Below the pieces are notes generated by a model. The model was not told the origin of the DNA. It made no database searches and worked only from the letters and a program-made list of their open reading frames with translations. The position numbers and the translations under genes are program-made. From contig CACILM010000002.1 in the NCBI GenBank assembly GCA_902587515.1, positions 1-64,000 of the forward strand: a stretch of DNA of 64,000 bases, read 5' to 3'. This DNA is from an uncultured Pelagibacteraceae bacterium. Its GTDB lineage: Bacteria; Pseudomonadota; Alphaproteobacteria; Pelagibacterales; Pelagibacteraceae. This document shows, piece by piece, positions 51,444 through 60,910 of this stretch (positions within the stretch are counted from its first letter, which is position 1; each line of letters opens with the position of its first letter).

Positions 51444-51913
51444 TTATTATTTCTACTTAATAATCTCGCTCTTTCTCTATTCCAATCTCTCTTTTTCTTT
51501 ACTTGTCTTTTATCATAAAGTTTTTTTCCTTTTGCAACGGCGATTTCAATTTTAACTTTTCCTTTAAAAAAATACATCTTAGTAGGAATAATAGTCAAAC
51601 CTTCCTGATTTATTCTTCCAATCAACTTATTAATTTCTCGCCTTTTTAAAAGAAGTTTTCTTTCACCTTTAGGATTATGGTTGTTATAGGATGATTGTCT
51701 GTAAAGCGGAATATGAGAATTAATTAAAAATAATTCCCCGTTATTATCTATAGCGTATGAGTCTGCAATGCTTCCTTTGCCATCTCTTAGTGATTTGACC
51801 TCTGATCCTTTTAAAGAAATACCTGCTTCTAAAGTTTCTAAAAAAAAATAATTAAAACTAGCTTTTCTATTTAAACAAATTATTTTTCTTCCGGGCGCTA
51901 TATTTTGTTTCAT
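51440..51913 (-). CDS. smpB: SsrA-binding protein SmpB
   Basis: 157 aa. [27 protein letters not shown] near the N-terminus (parts: [18 protein letters not shown]), [15 protein letters not shown] near 76-90, and [20 protein letters not shown] near the end. Binds tmRNA for trans-translation, which would also deal with non-stop messages such as a tRNA-processed recJ mRNA. Follows dapA with a one-base junction. Confidence 0.97.
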   Translation of the reverse strand: MKQNIAPGRKIICLNRKASFNYFFLETLEAGISLKGSEVKSLRDGKGSIADSYAIDNNGELFLINSHIPLYRQSSYNNHNPKGERKLLLKRREINKLIGRINQEGLTIIPTKMYFFKGKVKIEIAVAKGKKLYDKRQVKKKRDWNRERARLLSRNNK

Positions 51914-52782
51914 TAAAGTAATTTAGCTACTTTAAGTGCTTCTGAAACTTTCTTTTTTGTTTCTTCTCTAATTTCAACCAACGGTAATCTTACAGATGGA
52001 TTGCACATACCTAATAATGATGCCGCATATTTCACTGGTGATGGATTGCTTTCAATAAATAACGCTGAATGCAAAGGCTGTAAGAGCTTATCTAACGACA
52101 CTGCTTTCTCATTATCTTGCTTACAAGCTTTTTGAAAATCAGAAGAAATTTTTGCAGCTATATTTGCTGTGACTCCGATAGCTCCCACTCCACCTCTTTT
52201 ATTAAATTCAAGAGCATTATCGTCATTTCCAGTTAGCTGAATAAAATCTTTTCCCATTGCTTTTAATTGCTGATCTACTCTATTTAAGTCACCCGTAGCA
52301 TCTTTTACACCAGTTATATTTTTTAGTTCATATAGTTTACTCATAGTTTCAACCGACATATCTATTACTGATCTGGACGGTATGTTGTAAATTATAATTG
52401 GAATACTGACACTATCGTTTATCTTTTTATAATGTTGATACAAACCTTCTTGAGTTGGTTTGTTATAATATGGAGTAACAACCAATAGTGCGTCTGAACC
52501 AGCTTTCTCTGCAAATTGAGAAAGTTCAACAGCTTCATCCGTTGAATTAGATCCTGTGCCTGCTATCACTGGTATTTTGCCATTACATTCTTTAACTGCT
52601 ATCTCTATAATTTTTTTGTGTTCACTATGAGATAAAGTTGGAGATTCTCCTGTGGTGCCTCCAGGAACTATTCCATTGGTGCCGTTTTTTAAGTGATAAT
52701 CGATTAATTTTCTATACGTATTTTCATCAAGATTATCATCTTTAAATGGGGTTATTAATGCAACAATTGATCCTTTAAGCAT
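51913..52782 (-). CDS. dapA: 4-hydroxy-tetrahydrodipicolinate synthase
   Basis: 289 aa TIM barrel. [14 protein letters not shown] near 42-55, [18 protein letters not shown] near 101-118, the Tyr in [10 protein letters not shown] near 128-137 and the Schiff-base Lys in [10 protein letters not shown] near 155-164. First enzyme of the lysine/diaminopimelate branch. Diverges from slt across only 31 bp, so its promoter probably overlaps the slt leader. Confidence 0.97.
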   Translation of the reverse strand: MLKGSIVALITPFKDDNLDENTYRKLIDYHLKNGTNGIVPGGTTGESPTLSHSEHKKIIEIAVKECNGKIPVIAGTGSNSTDEAVELSQFAEKAGSDALLVVTPYYNKPTQEGLYQHYKKINDSVSIPIIIYNIPSRSVIDMSVETMSKLYELKNITGVKDATGDLNRVDQQLKAMGKDFIQLTGNDDNALEFNKRGGVGAIGVTANIAAKISSDFQKACKQDNEKAVSLDKLLQPLHSALFIESNPSPVKYAASLLGMCNPSVRLPLVEIREETKKKVSEALKVAKLL

Positions 52783-52813
52783 AAAACAATATAAGGTAGA
52801 TATCCTTAAACTT

Positions 52814-55069
52814 ATGCTTAATAGATTAATTAGTCTAGTATTTTTATTATCATTTTTTAAAATTAGCGTCGCTTATTCTGAAACAAATTTCTTATTACCT
52901 CAAAAAAAACCATCGATTTTTAAAAAATCTGAAAAACAGATCCAAGAAAGTATTAGTAAAAATCTACCTGTACCAAAGCCATTATTAGATAAAAAGGATG
53001 AGATTAAGCCAACTTTAGTTGAACGGAAAAAAGAGCCTTCTGAACAAAAAGAAATTAAAACAAAGCCTAAGGAAGAAATTAAAACACAGGTATCATCTAC
53101 ATTTGTTTATCCAAGAAAAAAGCCTATTACTTATAAAGTTTCATCGAAAGAAGTAGAAAATTCAAAAGTTCTTAATAAAAAAGATTTTGAAAGAGCTAAA
53201 GAAACAATTAATTTTATTAAACAAAAAAAATGGAATAGCGCTCTTAAAAGTTCCCAAAAAGTTAAAGATAGCGAATTCAGAAAGTTAATTACATGGATGC
53301 ATCTTAAAACAACAAGAAATGGAGCTTCATTTAACGAGTATAAAAAATTTATAGAACAGAATGATTATTATCCAAGAATTAATAGAATAAGATATTTGGC
53401 CGAGGAAAAAATCTATTTAAGAAATAATTCGCCCACATCAATAATCAATTGGTTTGAAAAATACCCTCCATTAGGTGGTTTAGGTAAAATTAAATTAGCT
53501 GAAGCATATCTAGAACAAGGAAAACTAGAAAAAGTCAAAGAGTTAGTTAAAGAAGGTTGGACCACTGCTGAGATAAGAAAAAATGATTTGGGTTATTACA
53601 GAGCTAAATTTAAAAAATTTATCTCATCAGACGATCATGTAAAGAGAGCTGATTATTTAGCATGGGAAAGGAAATATTGGGATTTAAAAAGAATGCTTAA
53701 GTATTTACCTACAGATCAAAGAGCTCTTTATAATGCAAGACAAATTTTAATGAGTAACTCTTACGGTGTAGACAATGCAATAGCAAAAGTGCCTCAATAT
53801 TTAAAAAAAGATCCTGGTTTAGAATTTGATAGATTGAGATGGAGAAACCGAAGAGGACGATTAGATGGATCTTTGGAAATTTTATATCAAAACGCGAATA
53901 AAACTGAGACACAAATGGTTAGACCGGATAAATGGTGGGAACAAAGAGAGAGTGTTACAAGAAGTCTAATTTATAAAAAAAGATATAAGACAGCATATAA
54001 AGTAGCTAGTGAACACTCCCTATCATCTGGTCCGTCCTTTGCAGAGGCTGAGTGGCTATCTGGCTGGATAGCTTTAACTTTTTTAAAATCTCCTGAGTAT
54101 GCAATTAATCATTTTCAAAATTTTTACAATAATGTCGGCTATCCGATAAGCCTAGCTAGAGGAGCATATTGGTTAGGAGAGTCATATGAAAAATTAAATG
54201 AAAAGGAAACTGCTAATAAATATTTTTCAGAAGCAGCAAAATTTCCAATGACTTATTATGGGCAACTTGCTTTCAATAAGGTTAATCCTGGTGGGAATTT
54301 TGAATTAAGAGACGAAAGTAATTTTGATAAGGATTATGAAAAAGAGTTTAAAAAAAATAAACTTATTAAACATGTTATTCTATTGCATGAACTTGATGCA
54401 AGCCAATATGCTAAAGATATTCTTAAACATTTGGCTGAACTTAATATTGAGAAAGGTAGTGAAGTTTTAGCAGCAGAGTTATCTACATCTGTTGAAAGAT
54501 ACGATTTTGCAATTCAAATATCGAAAAAAGCATCCTATGAAAAAAGATTTTTATATAAATATAATTATCCAGTTATCGCCACTCCGAAAATTGTAAATAA
54601 TAAACAGATGCCTAAACAAGAAATTGTTCTTGCAATAATCAGACAAGAAAGTGAATTTGATAGGAAAGCAAATAGTTGGGCTGGAGCTAGAGGTATGATG
54701 CAGTTAATGAAATACACTGCTAAGATCGTAGCTAAACAAGCAAAACTACCTTACAGTATTAGTCGACTAACAGCAGATCCAGAATACAATATTAAGCTTG
54801 GTTCATATTATTTTAATGGATTGCTTAACGATTATAATGGCGTTTTCCCGTTTGCAATTGCCGCGTACAATGCGGGTCCAAATAGAGTAAAAACTTGGAG
54901 GAGAGTGAATGGAGACCCTTCTAAAGGTCAAATTTCTTATATTAATTGGATTGAACAAATTAGATTTGAAGAAACTAGAAATTACGTTCAACGAGTTTTA
55001 GAAAACATTAATGTTTACAAATATATTTTAAGAAAAGAACCAGTGCAAATAGATAGTTATTTTAACTAA
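52814..55069 (+). CDS. slt: Soluble lytic murein transglycosylase
   Basis: 751 aa. Signal peptide of about 20 residues, then a Lys/Glu/Pro-rich, probably disordered linker (about 30-125) longer than in E. coli Slt70. A helical superhelix of about 450 residues precedes the C-terminal SLT domain (about 610-740): IIRQESEFD with the catalytic Glu, GARGMMQLMKYTA and IAAYNAGPNRVKTW. It cleaves peptidoglycan glycan chains to anhydro-muropeptides. Divergent from dapA; its stop is one base from the 3' end of tRNA-Ser. Confidence 0.94.
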   Translation: MLNRLISLVFLLSFFKISVAYSETNFLLPQKKPSIFKKSEKQIQESISKNLPVPKPLLDKKDEIKPTLVERKKEPSEQKEIKTKPKEEIKTQVSSTFVYPRKKPITYKVSSKEVENSKVLNKKDFERAKETINFIKQKKWNSALKSSQKVKDSEFRKLITWMHLKTTRNGASFNEYKKFIEQNDYYPRINRIRYLAEEKIYLRNNSPTSIINWFEKYPPLGGLGKIKLAEAYLEQGKLEKVKELVKEGWTTAEIRKNDLGYYRAKFKKFISSDDHVKRADYLAWERKYWDLKRMLKYLPTDQRALYNARQILMSNSYGVDNAIAKVPQYLKKDPGLEFDRLRWRNRRGRLDGSLEILYQNANKTETQMVRPDKWWEQRESVTRSLIYKKRYKTAYKVASEHSLSSGPSFAEAEWLSGWIALTFLKSPEYAINHFQNFYNNVGYPISLARGAYWLGESYEKLNEKETANKYFSEAAKFPMTYYGQLAFNKVNPGGNFELRDESNFDKDYEKEFKKNKLIKHVILLHELDASQYAKDILKHLAELNIEKGSEVLAAELSTSVERYDFAIQISKKASYEKRFLYKYNYPVIATPKIVNNKQMPKQEIVLAIIRQESEFDRKANSWAGARGMMQLMKYTAKIVAKQAKLPYSISRLTADPEYNIKLGSYYFNGLLNDYNGVFPFAIAAYNAGPNRVKTWRRVNGDPSKGQISYINWIEQIRFEETRNYVQRVLENINVYKYILRKEPVQIDSYFN

Positions 55070-55070
55070 T

Positions 55071-55165
55071 TGGCGGTGAGAGAGGGATTCGAACCCTCGG
55101 TAGCATAGTTAAATACTACGGAAGTTTAGCAAACTCCTGGTTTAAACCAACTCACCCATCTCACC
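55071..55165 (-). tRNA. tRNA-Ser (anticodon GCU)
   Basis: Minus-strand cloverleaf: acceptor GGTGAGA with TCTCACC, a D loop with TTGGTTT, anticodon stem GGAGT/ACTTC around TTGCTAA (anticodon GCT), a long variable arm (CGTAGTATTTAACTATGCTACCG region), T arm GAGGG/CCCTC with TTCGAAT, discriminator G and encoded CCA (55071-55073). Reads AGC/AGU. Convergent with slt, leaving one base between stop and CCA. Confidence 0.97.
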
Positions 55166-55220
55166 ACAAGCTTTACGTATCTTTATAAAGAAAATTAACT
55201 TATATTGCACCAAATTTGTA

Positions 55221-56093
55221 ATGCAACAAAAACAATTATCAGGAATTTTTTATGCTGCTTTTGCATCTCTTTGGTGGGGTGTTGTAGGTACTATTTTTTT
55301 CAAATTTGTATCTTTTGCATCATTTATTGAATTAACTGTTCACAGAACAATTTGGACAGCAGTTCTTTTAATTCTGACAACAAGTTTTTATAAAAAGTGG
55401 CCAGAATTTAATCAAATTTTTAAAAAGAGAAAAAATCAATTATTGCTTTTTTTATCAGGTTTATTGGTAAGTATAAATTGGGGAACTTGGCTTTATGCCG
55501 TCAGTGTAAATAAATTATTAGACTCAAGTTTAGGATATTATATCTACCCAATAATAAGTGTATTTTTGGGAAGAGTATTTTTAAAAGAAAAGCTAAATAA
55601 AAATCAATTTATTGCGGTAATATTAGTAGTAATTTCTTTATTTTACTTTTTAATAAAACTTGGTGAATTACCTTGGATTGGTCTTACTGTTGCAATAACT
55701 TTTAGTATTTATGGATTAATAAGAAAAAAAATTAAAGTTTCATCAGATATAGGTCTGTTGATAGAAACATTGCTAATATCTCCTATAGCAATTGTATTAT
55801 TTATTTATTTAATAAATTTAAACTTAAATGTTTTTTCTTATAAAGAACCTCTTTTATCTTTTTATTTATTTTGGTCTGGATTTATGACTTTGGTGCCTCT
55901 CTTCTTATATACTTTGGGTTTTAAGATAATTGGAATCGGTCCAGCAAGTATGATTTTGTTTTTAACTCCAACATCACAATTTCTTTTGGGAATAACTTAT
56001 TTTGACGAGATTCTAACCTTAGAAAAGTTTTTTGGTTTCTTAATAATTTGGATAGCTGTGTCTATCTATCTTAATGAATTACGTAAAGAGTGA
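55221..56093 (+). CDS. rarD: RarD-like EamA/DMT-superfamily transporter
   Basis: 290 aa with about ten transmembrane helices. GIFYAAFASLWWGVVGTIFFKF near the N-terminus (parts: FASLWWGVVG), RTIWTAVLL and NWGTWLYAVSVNKLLDSSLGYYIYP (parts: NWGTWLYAV, LGYYIYP) are the RarD signature. Function of RarD is not firmly known; it belongs to drug/metabolite exporters. Its end overlaps the thiV-type gene by 28 bases in convergent orientation, a large overlap that may produce antisense RNA. Confidence 0.9.
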   Translation: MQQKQLSGIFYAAFASLWWGVVGTIFFKFVSFASFIELTVHRTIWTAVLLILTTSFYKKWPEFNQIFKKRKNQLLLFLSGLLVSINWGTWLYAVSVNKLLDSSLGYYIYPIISVFLGRVFLKEKLNKNQFIAVILVVISLFYFLIKLGELPWIGLTVAITFSIYGLIRKKIKVSSDIGLLIETLLISPIAIVLFIYLINLNLNVFSYKEPLLSFYLFWSGFMTLVPLFLYTLGFKIIGIGPASMILFLTPTSQFLLGITYFDEILTLEKFFGFLIIWIAVSIYLNELRKE

Positions 56094-57517
56094 GTTGTGA
56101 TTATTATAAGTGGTACAATTATAGCTACAAAAAATGAGATAAATAGTAAGTTTGATAAGACAATTGGACTAAAATTTTCTATAGACATAATATTACCTAC
56201 TAAAAGACTTGATTGAAAATTTTGACTTGGGAAAAATAATAAACCTGAGCTTAAACCAAGAATAATTGATGCTAAAGACAATCTTGTATTAATTTTTTTC
56301 TTAAAAAATCCATAGAATATTGTTACAACTGCTGCACAACATAGAAGATCTGCAAATAAGAACAAATATAAAATGCTGTAGCCTTTAGAAGCAAAAATAA
56401 AAACAATAACACATAATAATAAAATTAATTTATTGGATTTATCTTTTATTTCTCTACCACTTAAAAATTTATTTAGTTCTTTTCCATCAATAATTATTAA
56501 GCTTGAAATAGCGTTTATTAATGTATCAATTGTACTTAATGTTAAAGCTAGGGCTAAAATTAAAATAGATACAATTATTAAAACATTATCATAAGATAAC
56601 ATTATTTTAAAAAAAGCTAAATCAGGTTTTATTTTAGGATCAAGTGAAAAAGATATCAGACCTGTGTAGCCCATCCAAAAAACAATCAAAAAAGATATAA
56701 TTGATGAGTAGATTAAACTTTTTTTTAAAATAAAGTTATTTTTTGCAGCAAAGACACGTTGCCAATTTCCCTGGTGAAATAAGTTTGTTGCTGCTACAGC
56801 AATAAAAAATGTCAATCCAGCAGTGTAATTTGGAATATAATTTTTGCTGACAAGTTTTGCAGAATTTTTTTTAATCAGTTCATAACTATTTATTTCTAAA
56901 TTTCCTAAAATTAAAAATATAGAAAATAATATTATGCTTAAAATTATTATAAATTGATATTTATCTGTAATAATCGAAAGTTTAAATCCACCTCTTAATA
57001 TATATAAAAGACATATGATTAACGTTAGTCCAGATGTTATCCATAAAGGTGTTTTTGAGATTAAATTTATTAAAAAAGCTATTGCTGTGACTTCTGCTAT
57101 CAAAAAAATTGTCAAATAAAATAGAATTAAGATTAACATTATCTTTAGAATTCCCGTCCCAAATCTTCTTTTAATAAACTCAGTTAAAGACATCCCGTTA
57201 GGAAACTCTCTCCTTATTTTCGGTCCAAAATTTAGTAAAAATAGCATAGGTGCAGCTGTGCCTAACGCATATCCAATTACTGCCCCTATTCCCCCCCAAG
57301 TTGCTGCTGAAGCTGGTCCGAATAATATCCAAGCTCCCAAGGCAGATGCTGATAAACTCGTTGTTAATGAAAAAATACTCTCTTTTCTATCACCAATTAT
57401 GAGGCTTTTATTATCTGAAATTTTTTTTAAATTTATATAACCTAAGGCGATAAAAAAAGCGCCCACCACTAGAGTAATAATTAGCGTTGTTTGTGTTGAT
57501 AGGTATATATCTTTCAT
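56066..57517 (-). CDS. thiV: Sodium:solute symporter, ThiV-type, under a TPP riboswitch
   Basis: 483 aa sodium:solute symporter with about 13 transmembrane helices; SSS-family segments include FGPASAATWGGIGAVIGYALG near 65-85, NGMSLTEFIKRRFG, YILRGGFKL and ATNLFHQGNWQRVFAAK. The TPP riboswitch immediately upstream shows that it imports thiamine or a thiamine precursor. In SAR11 the ThiV symporter behind such a riboswitch was proposed to import the pyrimidine HMP that these cells cannot make. The ATG follows the riboswitch AGGGA by four bases. Transcription probably enters from umuC or a promoter inside it. Confidence 0.88.
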   Translation of the reverse strand: MKDIYLSTQTTLIITLVVGAFFIALGYINLKKISDNKSLIIGDRKESIFSLTTSLSASALGAWILFGPASAATWGGIGAVIGYALGTAAPMLFLLNFGPKIRREFPNGMSLTEFIKRRFGTGILKIMLILILFYLTIFLIAEVTAIAFLINLISKTPLWITSGLTLIICLLYILRGGFKLSIITDKYQFIIILSIILFSIFLILGNLEINSYELIKKNSAKLVSKNYIPNYTAGLTFFIAVAATNLFHQGNWQRVFAAKNNFILKKSLIYSSIISFLIVFWMGYTGLISFSLDPKIKPDLAFFKIMLSYDNVLIIVSILILALALTLSTIDTLINAISSLIIIDGKELNKFLSGREIKDKSNKLILLLCVIVFIFASKGYSILYLFLFADLLCCAAVVTIFYGFFKKKINTRLSLASIILGLSSGLLFFPSQNFQSSLLVGNIMSIENFSPIVLSNLLFISFFVAIIVPLIIITTHSLRNSLR

Positions 57518-57518
57518 T

Positions 57519-57588
57519 TATCCCTTACTGAATTACCGGTCAGGTTCTTTGGGTATGATCTCAGTCTTTATGACACCCCTTATATAAA
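57519..57588 (-). promoter_or_regulatory. TPP (thiamine pyrophosphate) riboswitch
   Basis: On the minus strand the THI-element core is intact: GGGGTG, CTGAGA, ATACCC, AAAGAACCTGA, then TAAT and AGGGA. P3 is a tiny GTC-ATAAA-GAC hairpin, the CTGA/TCAG pair closes the pyrophosphate-sensor arm, and ATTTAT/ATAAAT can form P1, which reaches the A of the start codon. The conserved AGGGA is also the ribosome site of the symporter gene, so ligand binding should block translation directly. The element begins at the umuC stop codon. Confidence 0.93.
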
Positions 57589-58866
57589 TTATATATTTAT
57601 TTTAGGCAGGAAGTCAAATGAAGCTGTATCTATTCTAGATGAGTGTTCTCTTCTCATTTTCCAATCATTACTTATACCAGCTTGAGCTATGCTGATTGCA
57701 TTTCGTCCATATTTTGCATTGGTAAAATCGATTGCTCTCATTAATGGTTGAGATTTATTCTCTAAAATTGGTGCTAATAAATTTAGCTCTTTTTCAGAAG
57801 CGTCTCTAAGCTTCGATAAAATAACTCCAGCTTTTTGATAGAAATAACCATATTTATAAATCTTTCCCATTCCGCTAATTGCAGTTTTTACAAGTTCAAT
57901 ACTGTTATTGGTTGCCACTGGCAATTCAATAGTAATAGAATTTGAATAGTATTTTCTATTTTTATCAAATGGACTTGTTCTTATAAATATAGTGACGGCT
58001 CTCGTAGTTTGTTTATCTGTTCTTATTTTTTCTGCTGCATTTAAACAATGAGTAGTTATAGACTCTTTTAATTTATCTAAACTCTCAACTTTTTTTCCAA
58101 ACGATCTTGATACACAACAGCTTTTTCTTCTTGTTTCCTCAGTTTCTAAATCTATACAAGGAATTCCTCTTAATTCCATTACTGTTTTCGCGCCTAAAAC
58201 ATTAGTACTTTTCTTAACCCATGTGTTTGAAATATTTTTTAGTTTATAAGCATTATCTATTCCATTTTTAATATATAGTTTTGATAACTGTCTTCCAACT
58301 CCCCATACATCTGCAATATCAAAATCTTTTAGTATATTGTCAATATTTTCTTTTAGAAATACCACTCCTGCTTTATTCTTTTTGGCAATATGATTTGCAA
58401 CTTTACTTAAAGTTTTTGTATTTGAAATTCCTACACTTGTTGGTATTCCCGTCCATTTTAAAACTCTTTCTCTTATTTGTTTTCCATATTCTTCGACTTG
58501 TTCATCTTTAATATGCGATAAATCTAAAAATGCTTCGTCTATAGAATAGATTTCAATTTTATCAGTAAAACCTCTTAAAACTTTCATCACTCGTCTAGAA
58601 AGATCTCCATATAATGCATAGTTCGAAGAAAATATCTGAACGTTGTTTTTTTTAACTAAATCTTTAACTTTAAAATATGGTTCTCCCATTCTTATTCCAA
58701 GTTTTTTTGCTTCAGTAGATCTTGATATTACACATCCATCATTATTAGATAGTACTACAACTGGTACATTTTGTATTTTAGGATTGAATAATCTTTCGCA
58801 AGAAACATAAAATGAATTACAGTCAATTAATGCAACTTTTTTTCTACTGCTGTTTGTGTATGACAT
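57589..58866 (-). CDS. umuC: DNA polymerase V catalytic subunit UmuC
   Basis: 425 aa Y-family polymerase. Catalytic acids: Asp15 in [11 protein letters not shown] and Asp110-Glu111 in [30 protein letters not shown] (40-58) and the helix-hairpin-helix region around [11 protein letters not shown] near 200 are typical; the C-terminal little-finger and DUF4113-like end is present. It copies across DNA lesions with UmuD'. Overlaps umuD by 23 bases. No intergenic bases remain before the thiV riboswitch. Confidence 0.95.
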   Translation of the reverse strand: MSYTNSSRKKVALIDCNSFYVSCERLFNPKIQNVPVVVLSNNDGCVISRSTEAKKLGIRMGEPYFKVKDLVKKNNVQIFSSNYALYGDLSRRVMKVLRGFTDKIEIYSIDEAFLDLSHIKDEQVEEYGKQIRERVLKWTGIPTSVGISNTKTLSKVANHIAKKNKAGVVFLKENIDNILKDFDIADVWGVGRQLSKLYIKNGIDNAYKLKNISNTWVKKSTNVLGAKTVMELRGIPCIDLETEETRRKSCCVSRSFGKKVESLDKLKESITTHCLNAAEKIRTDKQTTRAVTIFIRTSPFDKNRKYYSNSITIELPVATNNSIELVKTAISGMGKIYKYGYFYQKAGVILSKLRDASEKELNLLAPILENKSQPLMRAIDFTNAKYGRNAISIAQAGISNDWKMRREHSSRIDTASFDFLPKINI

Positions 58867-59239
58867 ATGTTACTACTCCCCAAATTATTATTTCTGGATT
58901 ATCTGTTAAATTAATTCGATCCGATGTGTTTTTTGAACCTGATGTTAAGTAGTTGTTGCCCTTACTTTTAACCAGAGTTTTGACCACAAGTTCTTCGTTG
59001 ATATTTGCTATAACAGTGGAGAAATTTTTTGGATTTAAGCTTTTATCCACTATTAATAGATCGCCGTCATATATGCCCACGTTAGTCATAGATTTACCTT
59101 GCACTCTAATGATGAACGTAGCTGGTGCATTTGTTATGAGATGAGAGTTTAGATCTATATCGTCCTCAATATAGTCCGTTGCAGGAGAAGGAAAACCAGC
59201 TCCCACTTTATGTAAATAATAAGGTATTGTTAACTTCAT
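58844..59239 (-). CDS. umuD: UmuD, self-cleaving DNA polymerase V subunit
   Basis: 131 aa LexA-like S24 peptidase. The cleavage site is VGAG/FPSP-like at Ala14-Gly15, the nucleophile is Ser50 (QGKSMTN) and the Lys is Lys87 (VVKTL). Distances between cleavage Gly, Ser and Lys (35 and 37 residues) equal those of E. coli UmuD (25, 60, 97), while the N-terminal arm is ten residues shorter. RecA-stimulated cleavage gives the active UmuD'. A LexA box lies five bases upstream of the ATG. Confidence 0.95.
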   Translation of the reverse strand: MKLTIPYYLHKVGAGFPSPATDYIEDDIDLNSHLITNAPATFIIRVQGKSMTNVGIYDGDLLIVDKSLNPKNFSTVIANINEELVVKTLVKSKGNNYLTSGSKNTSDRINLTDNPEIIIWGVVTYVIHKQQ

Positions 59240-59243
59240 AAAT

Positions 59244-59258
59244 GTTCTTGTTTTGTTC
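59244..59258 (-). promoter_or_regulatory. Alphaproteobacterial SOS (LexA) box
   Basis: The plus strand reads GTTC-TTGTTTT-GTTC, an exact GTTC-N7-GTTC direct repeat, which is the described LexA site of alphaproteobacteria. It ends five bases upstream of the umuD ATG, so bound LexA would cover the ribosome site and probably the transcription start of umuDC. Chance occurrence of this 8-base specified motif at exactly this place is unlikely. Confidence 0.85.
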
Positions 59259-59363
59259 TTTATAGCTGATAAACTGCCTTTCAGTCAACCCCTTTTCAAA
59301 AGATTGTTAAAGTGGGTCAAATTGCAAATCGAAAAAAAGAGAGAGATTAGCTATTAACACAAA

Positions 59364-60134
59364 GTGATTAAAAAAATATTTTCAATATTATTAGTACTAC
59401 TTGTAACAACAAGTGCTCAAGCAGCATCTAAGCTAGACTCAATCAAAAAAAGTGGTGAACTAAGAGTTGGTACGACAGGAGACTGGGATCCAATGTCAAT
59501 GAAAGATCCAAAAACAAACAAGTACAAAGGATTTGATATTGATGTGATGAATGAACTAGCTAAAGATTTGGGCGTAAAAGTGAAATTTGTGCCTGCAGAG
59601 TGGAAAACTATTGTTGCAGGAATAACAGCTGATAGATACGATATATCGACAAGTGTAACCAAAACACCAAAAAGAGCAGAAGTAGCTGGGTTTACCGCTA
59701 CGTATTATAAGTATGCAACAGTCCCACTTGTTTTAAAAAAGAATTTAAAAAAATTTTCAACTTGGGATTCTCTAAACAATAGTAGCGTTACAATAGCTAC
59801 AACGTTAGGTACATCTCAGGAAGAAAAAGCAAAAGAATTTTTTCCAAAATCAAAACTTCAATCAGTAGAAGCTCCTGCGAGAGATTTCCAAGAAGTTTTA
59901 GCAGGAAGAGCTGATGGAAATATTACAAGTTCAACAGAAGCAAACAAATTAGTTATTAAATATCCTCAATTAGCTATAGTTCCTGATGGAGGAAAAAATC
60001 CAGCATTTTTAGCCATGATGGTTCCAAAGAGTGACAAGGTATGGAATGATTATGTCAGCAATTGGATTAAGAAAAAACAATCATCCGGATTTTTTAAAAC
60101 TTTACTGGCAAAGTACGATCTAAAAAGCTTATAA
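59364..60134 (+). CDS. Amino-acid-type ABC transporter substrate-binding protein (family 3)
   Basis: 256 aa, GTG start at 59364. Signal peptide of about 20 residues ([20 protein letters not shown]), then the family 3 solute-binding fold: [39 protein letters not shown] (parts: [11 protein letters not shown]), and [17 protein letters not shown]. The GDWDPMS and [12 protein letters not shown] features resemble cyclohexadienyl dehydratase-like/amino-acid receptors. It captures a small amino acid or organic acid in the periplasm. Divergent from umuD; followed 41 bases later by its permease. Confidence 0.9.
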   Translation: MIKKIFSILLVLLVTTSAQAASKLDSIKKSGELRVGTTGDWDPMSMKDPKTNKYKGFDIDVMNELAKDLGVKVKFVPAEWKTIVAGITADRYDISTSVTKTPKRAEVAGFTATYYKYATVPLVLKKNLKKFSTWDSLNNSSVTIATTLGTSQEEKAKEFFPKSKLQSVEAPARDFQEVLAGRADGNITSSTEANKLVIKYPQLAIVPDGGKNPAFLAMMVPKSDKVWNDYVSNWIKKKQSSGFFKTLLAKYDLKSL

Positions 60135-60175
60135 TTTAAGTTTCAATACCTCCCATTTACAAATATAGTCAATTA

Positions 60176-60910
60176 GTGAAATTTTTAAAAATAATTTCTA
60201 TTCTATTTTTGCTTCAAGGATGTAGTTCTAACTATGAATGGGGTTGGTATATTCTAAGTCCAGATAATATAGATGGTTTAACTAATCTTAAATTTTTAAT
60301 TAGTGGAATTACAACTACGATTTATATTTCAGTAGTTTCAATAATTCTAGCTATGATTATCGGTTTGATTGTTGCTCTACCTTCATTATCAAATAATAAA
60401 TTCTTAACTTATTTTAACATAACATACGTAGAAATTGTTAGAGCCATCCCTTTATTAGTTTTAATTCTTTGGATTTATTATGGCCTTCCAATCATGATTG
60501 GAGTAAGTTTCTCGCCATTCGTATCTGGAATAATAGCTTTGACCATTAGTGAGAGTGCGTTTCAAGCAGAAATTTTTAGAGCGGGAATTAATTCGATTTC
60601 AAAAGGTCAACATGAAGTATCAGAGTCATTAGGAATGGATTTCTGGAGAAAAATGAGATTAGTAATTCTTCCACAAGCGATTAAAGTTGTATTACCAGCC
60701 ATGGGAAATCAATTTGTTTATGTTTTAAAAATGTCCTCTCTAGTATCAATTATAGGTATAGGAGATTTAACAAGAAAAGCTAATGAGCTAGTCACCACCA
60801 CTTATAGACCCTTAGAAATTTATACTTTTTTAATTCTAGAATACCTGGCACTAATCCTAGTAGTATCCTATTTTGTAAGAAAATTAGAGAATAAGCTAGA
60901 ATACAAATAA
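60176..60910 (+). CDS. Amino-acid-type ABC transporter permease with lipobox-like N-terminus
   Basis: 244 aa, GTG start at 60176. The HisM/GlnP-type permease core is clear: GITTTIYISVVSIILAMIIG, EIVRAIPLLVLILWIYYGLP (parts: EIVRAIPLLV), SESAFQAEIFRAGINSISKGQHEVSESLGM (parts: FRAGINSI, GQHEVSESLG) and QAIKVVLPAMGNQFV. Unusually, the first 16 residues (MKFLKIISILFLLQGC) look like a lipoprotein signal. A later start is hard to place. No ATPase gene follows; the next gene is a convergent MATE gene overlapping 15 bases, so the ATPase must be encoded elsewhere. Confidence 0.9.
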   Translation: MKFLKIISILFLLQGCSSNYEWGWYILSPDNIDGLTNLKFLISGITTTIYISVVSIILAMIIGLIVALPSLSNNKFLTYFNITYVEIVRAIPLLVLILWIYYGLPIMIGVSFSPFVSGIIALTISESAFQAEIFRAGINSISKGQHEVSESLGMDFWRKMRLVILPQAIKVVLPAMGNQFVYVLKMSSLVSIIGIGDLTRKANELVTTTYRPLEIYTFLILEYLALILVVSYFVRKLENKLEYK

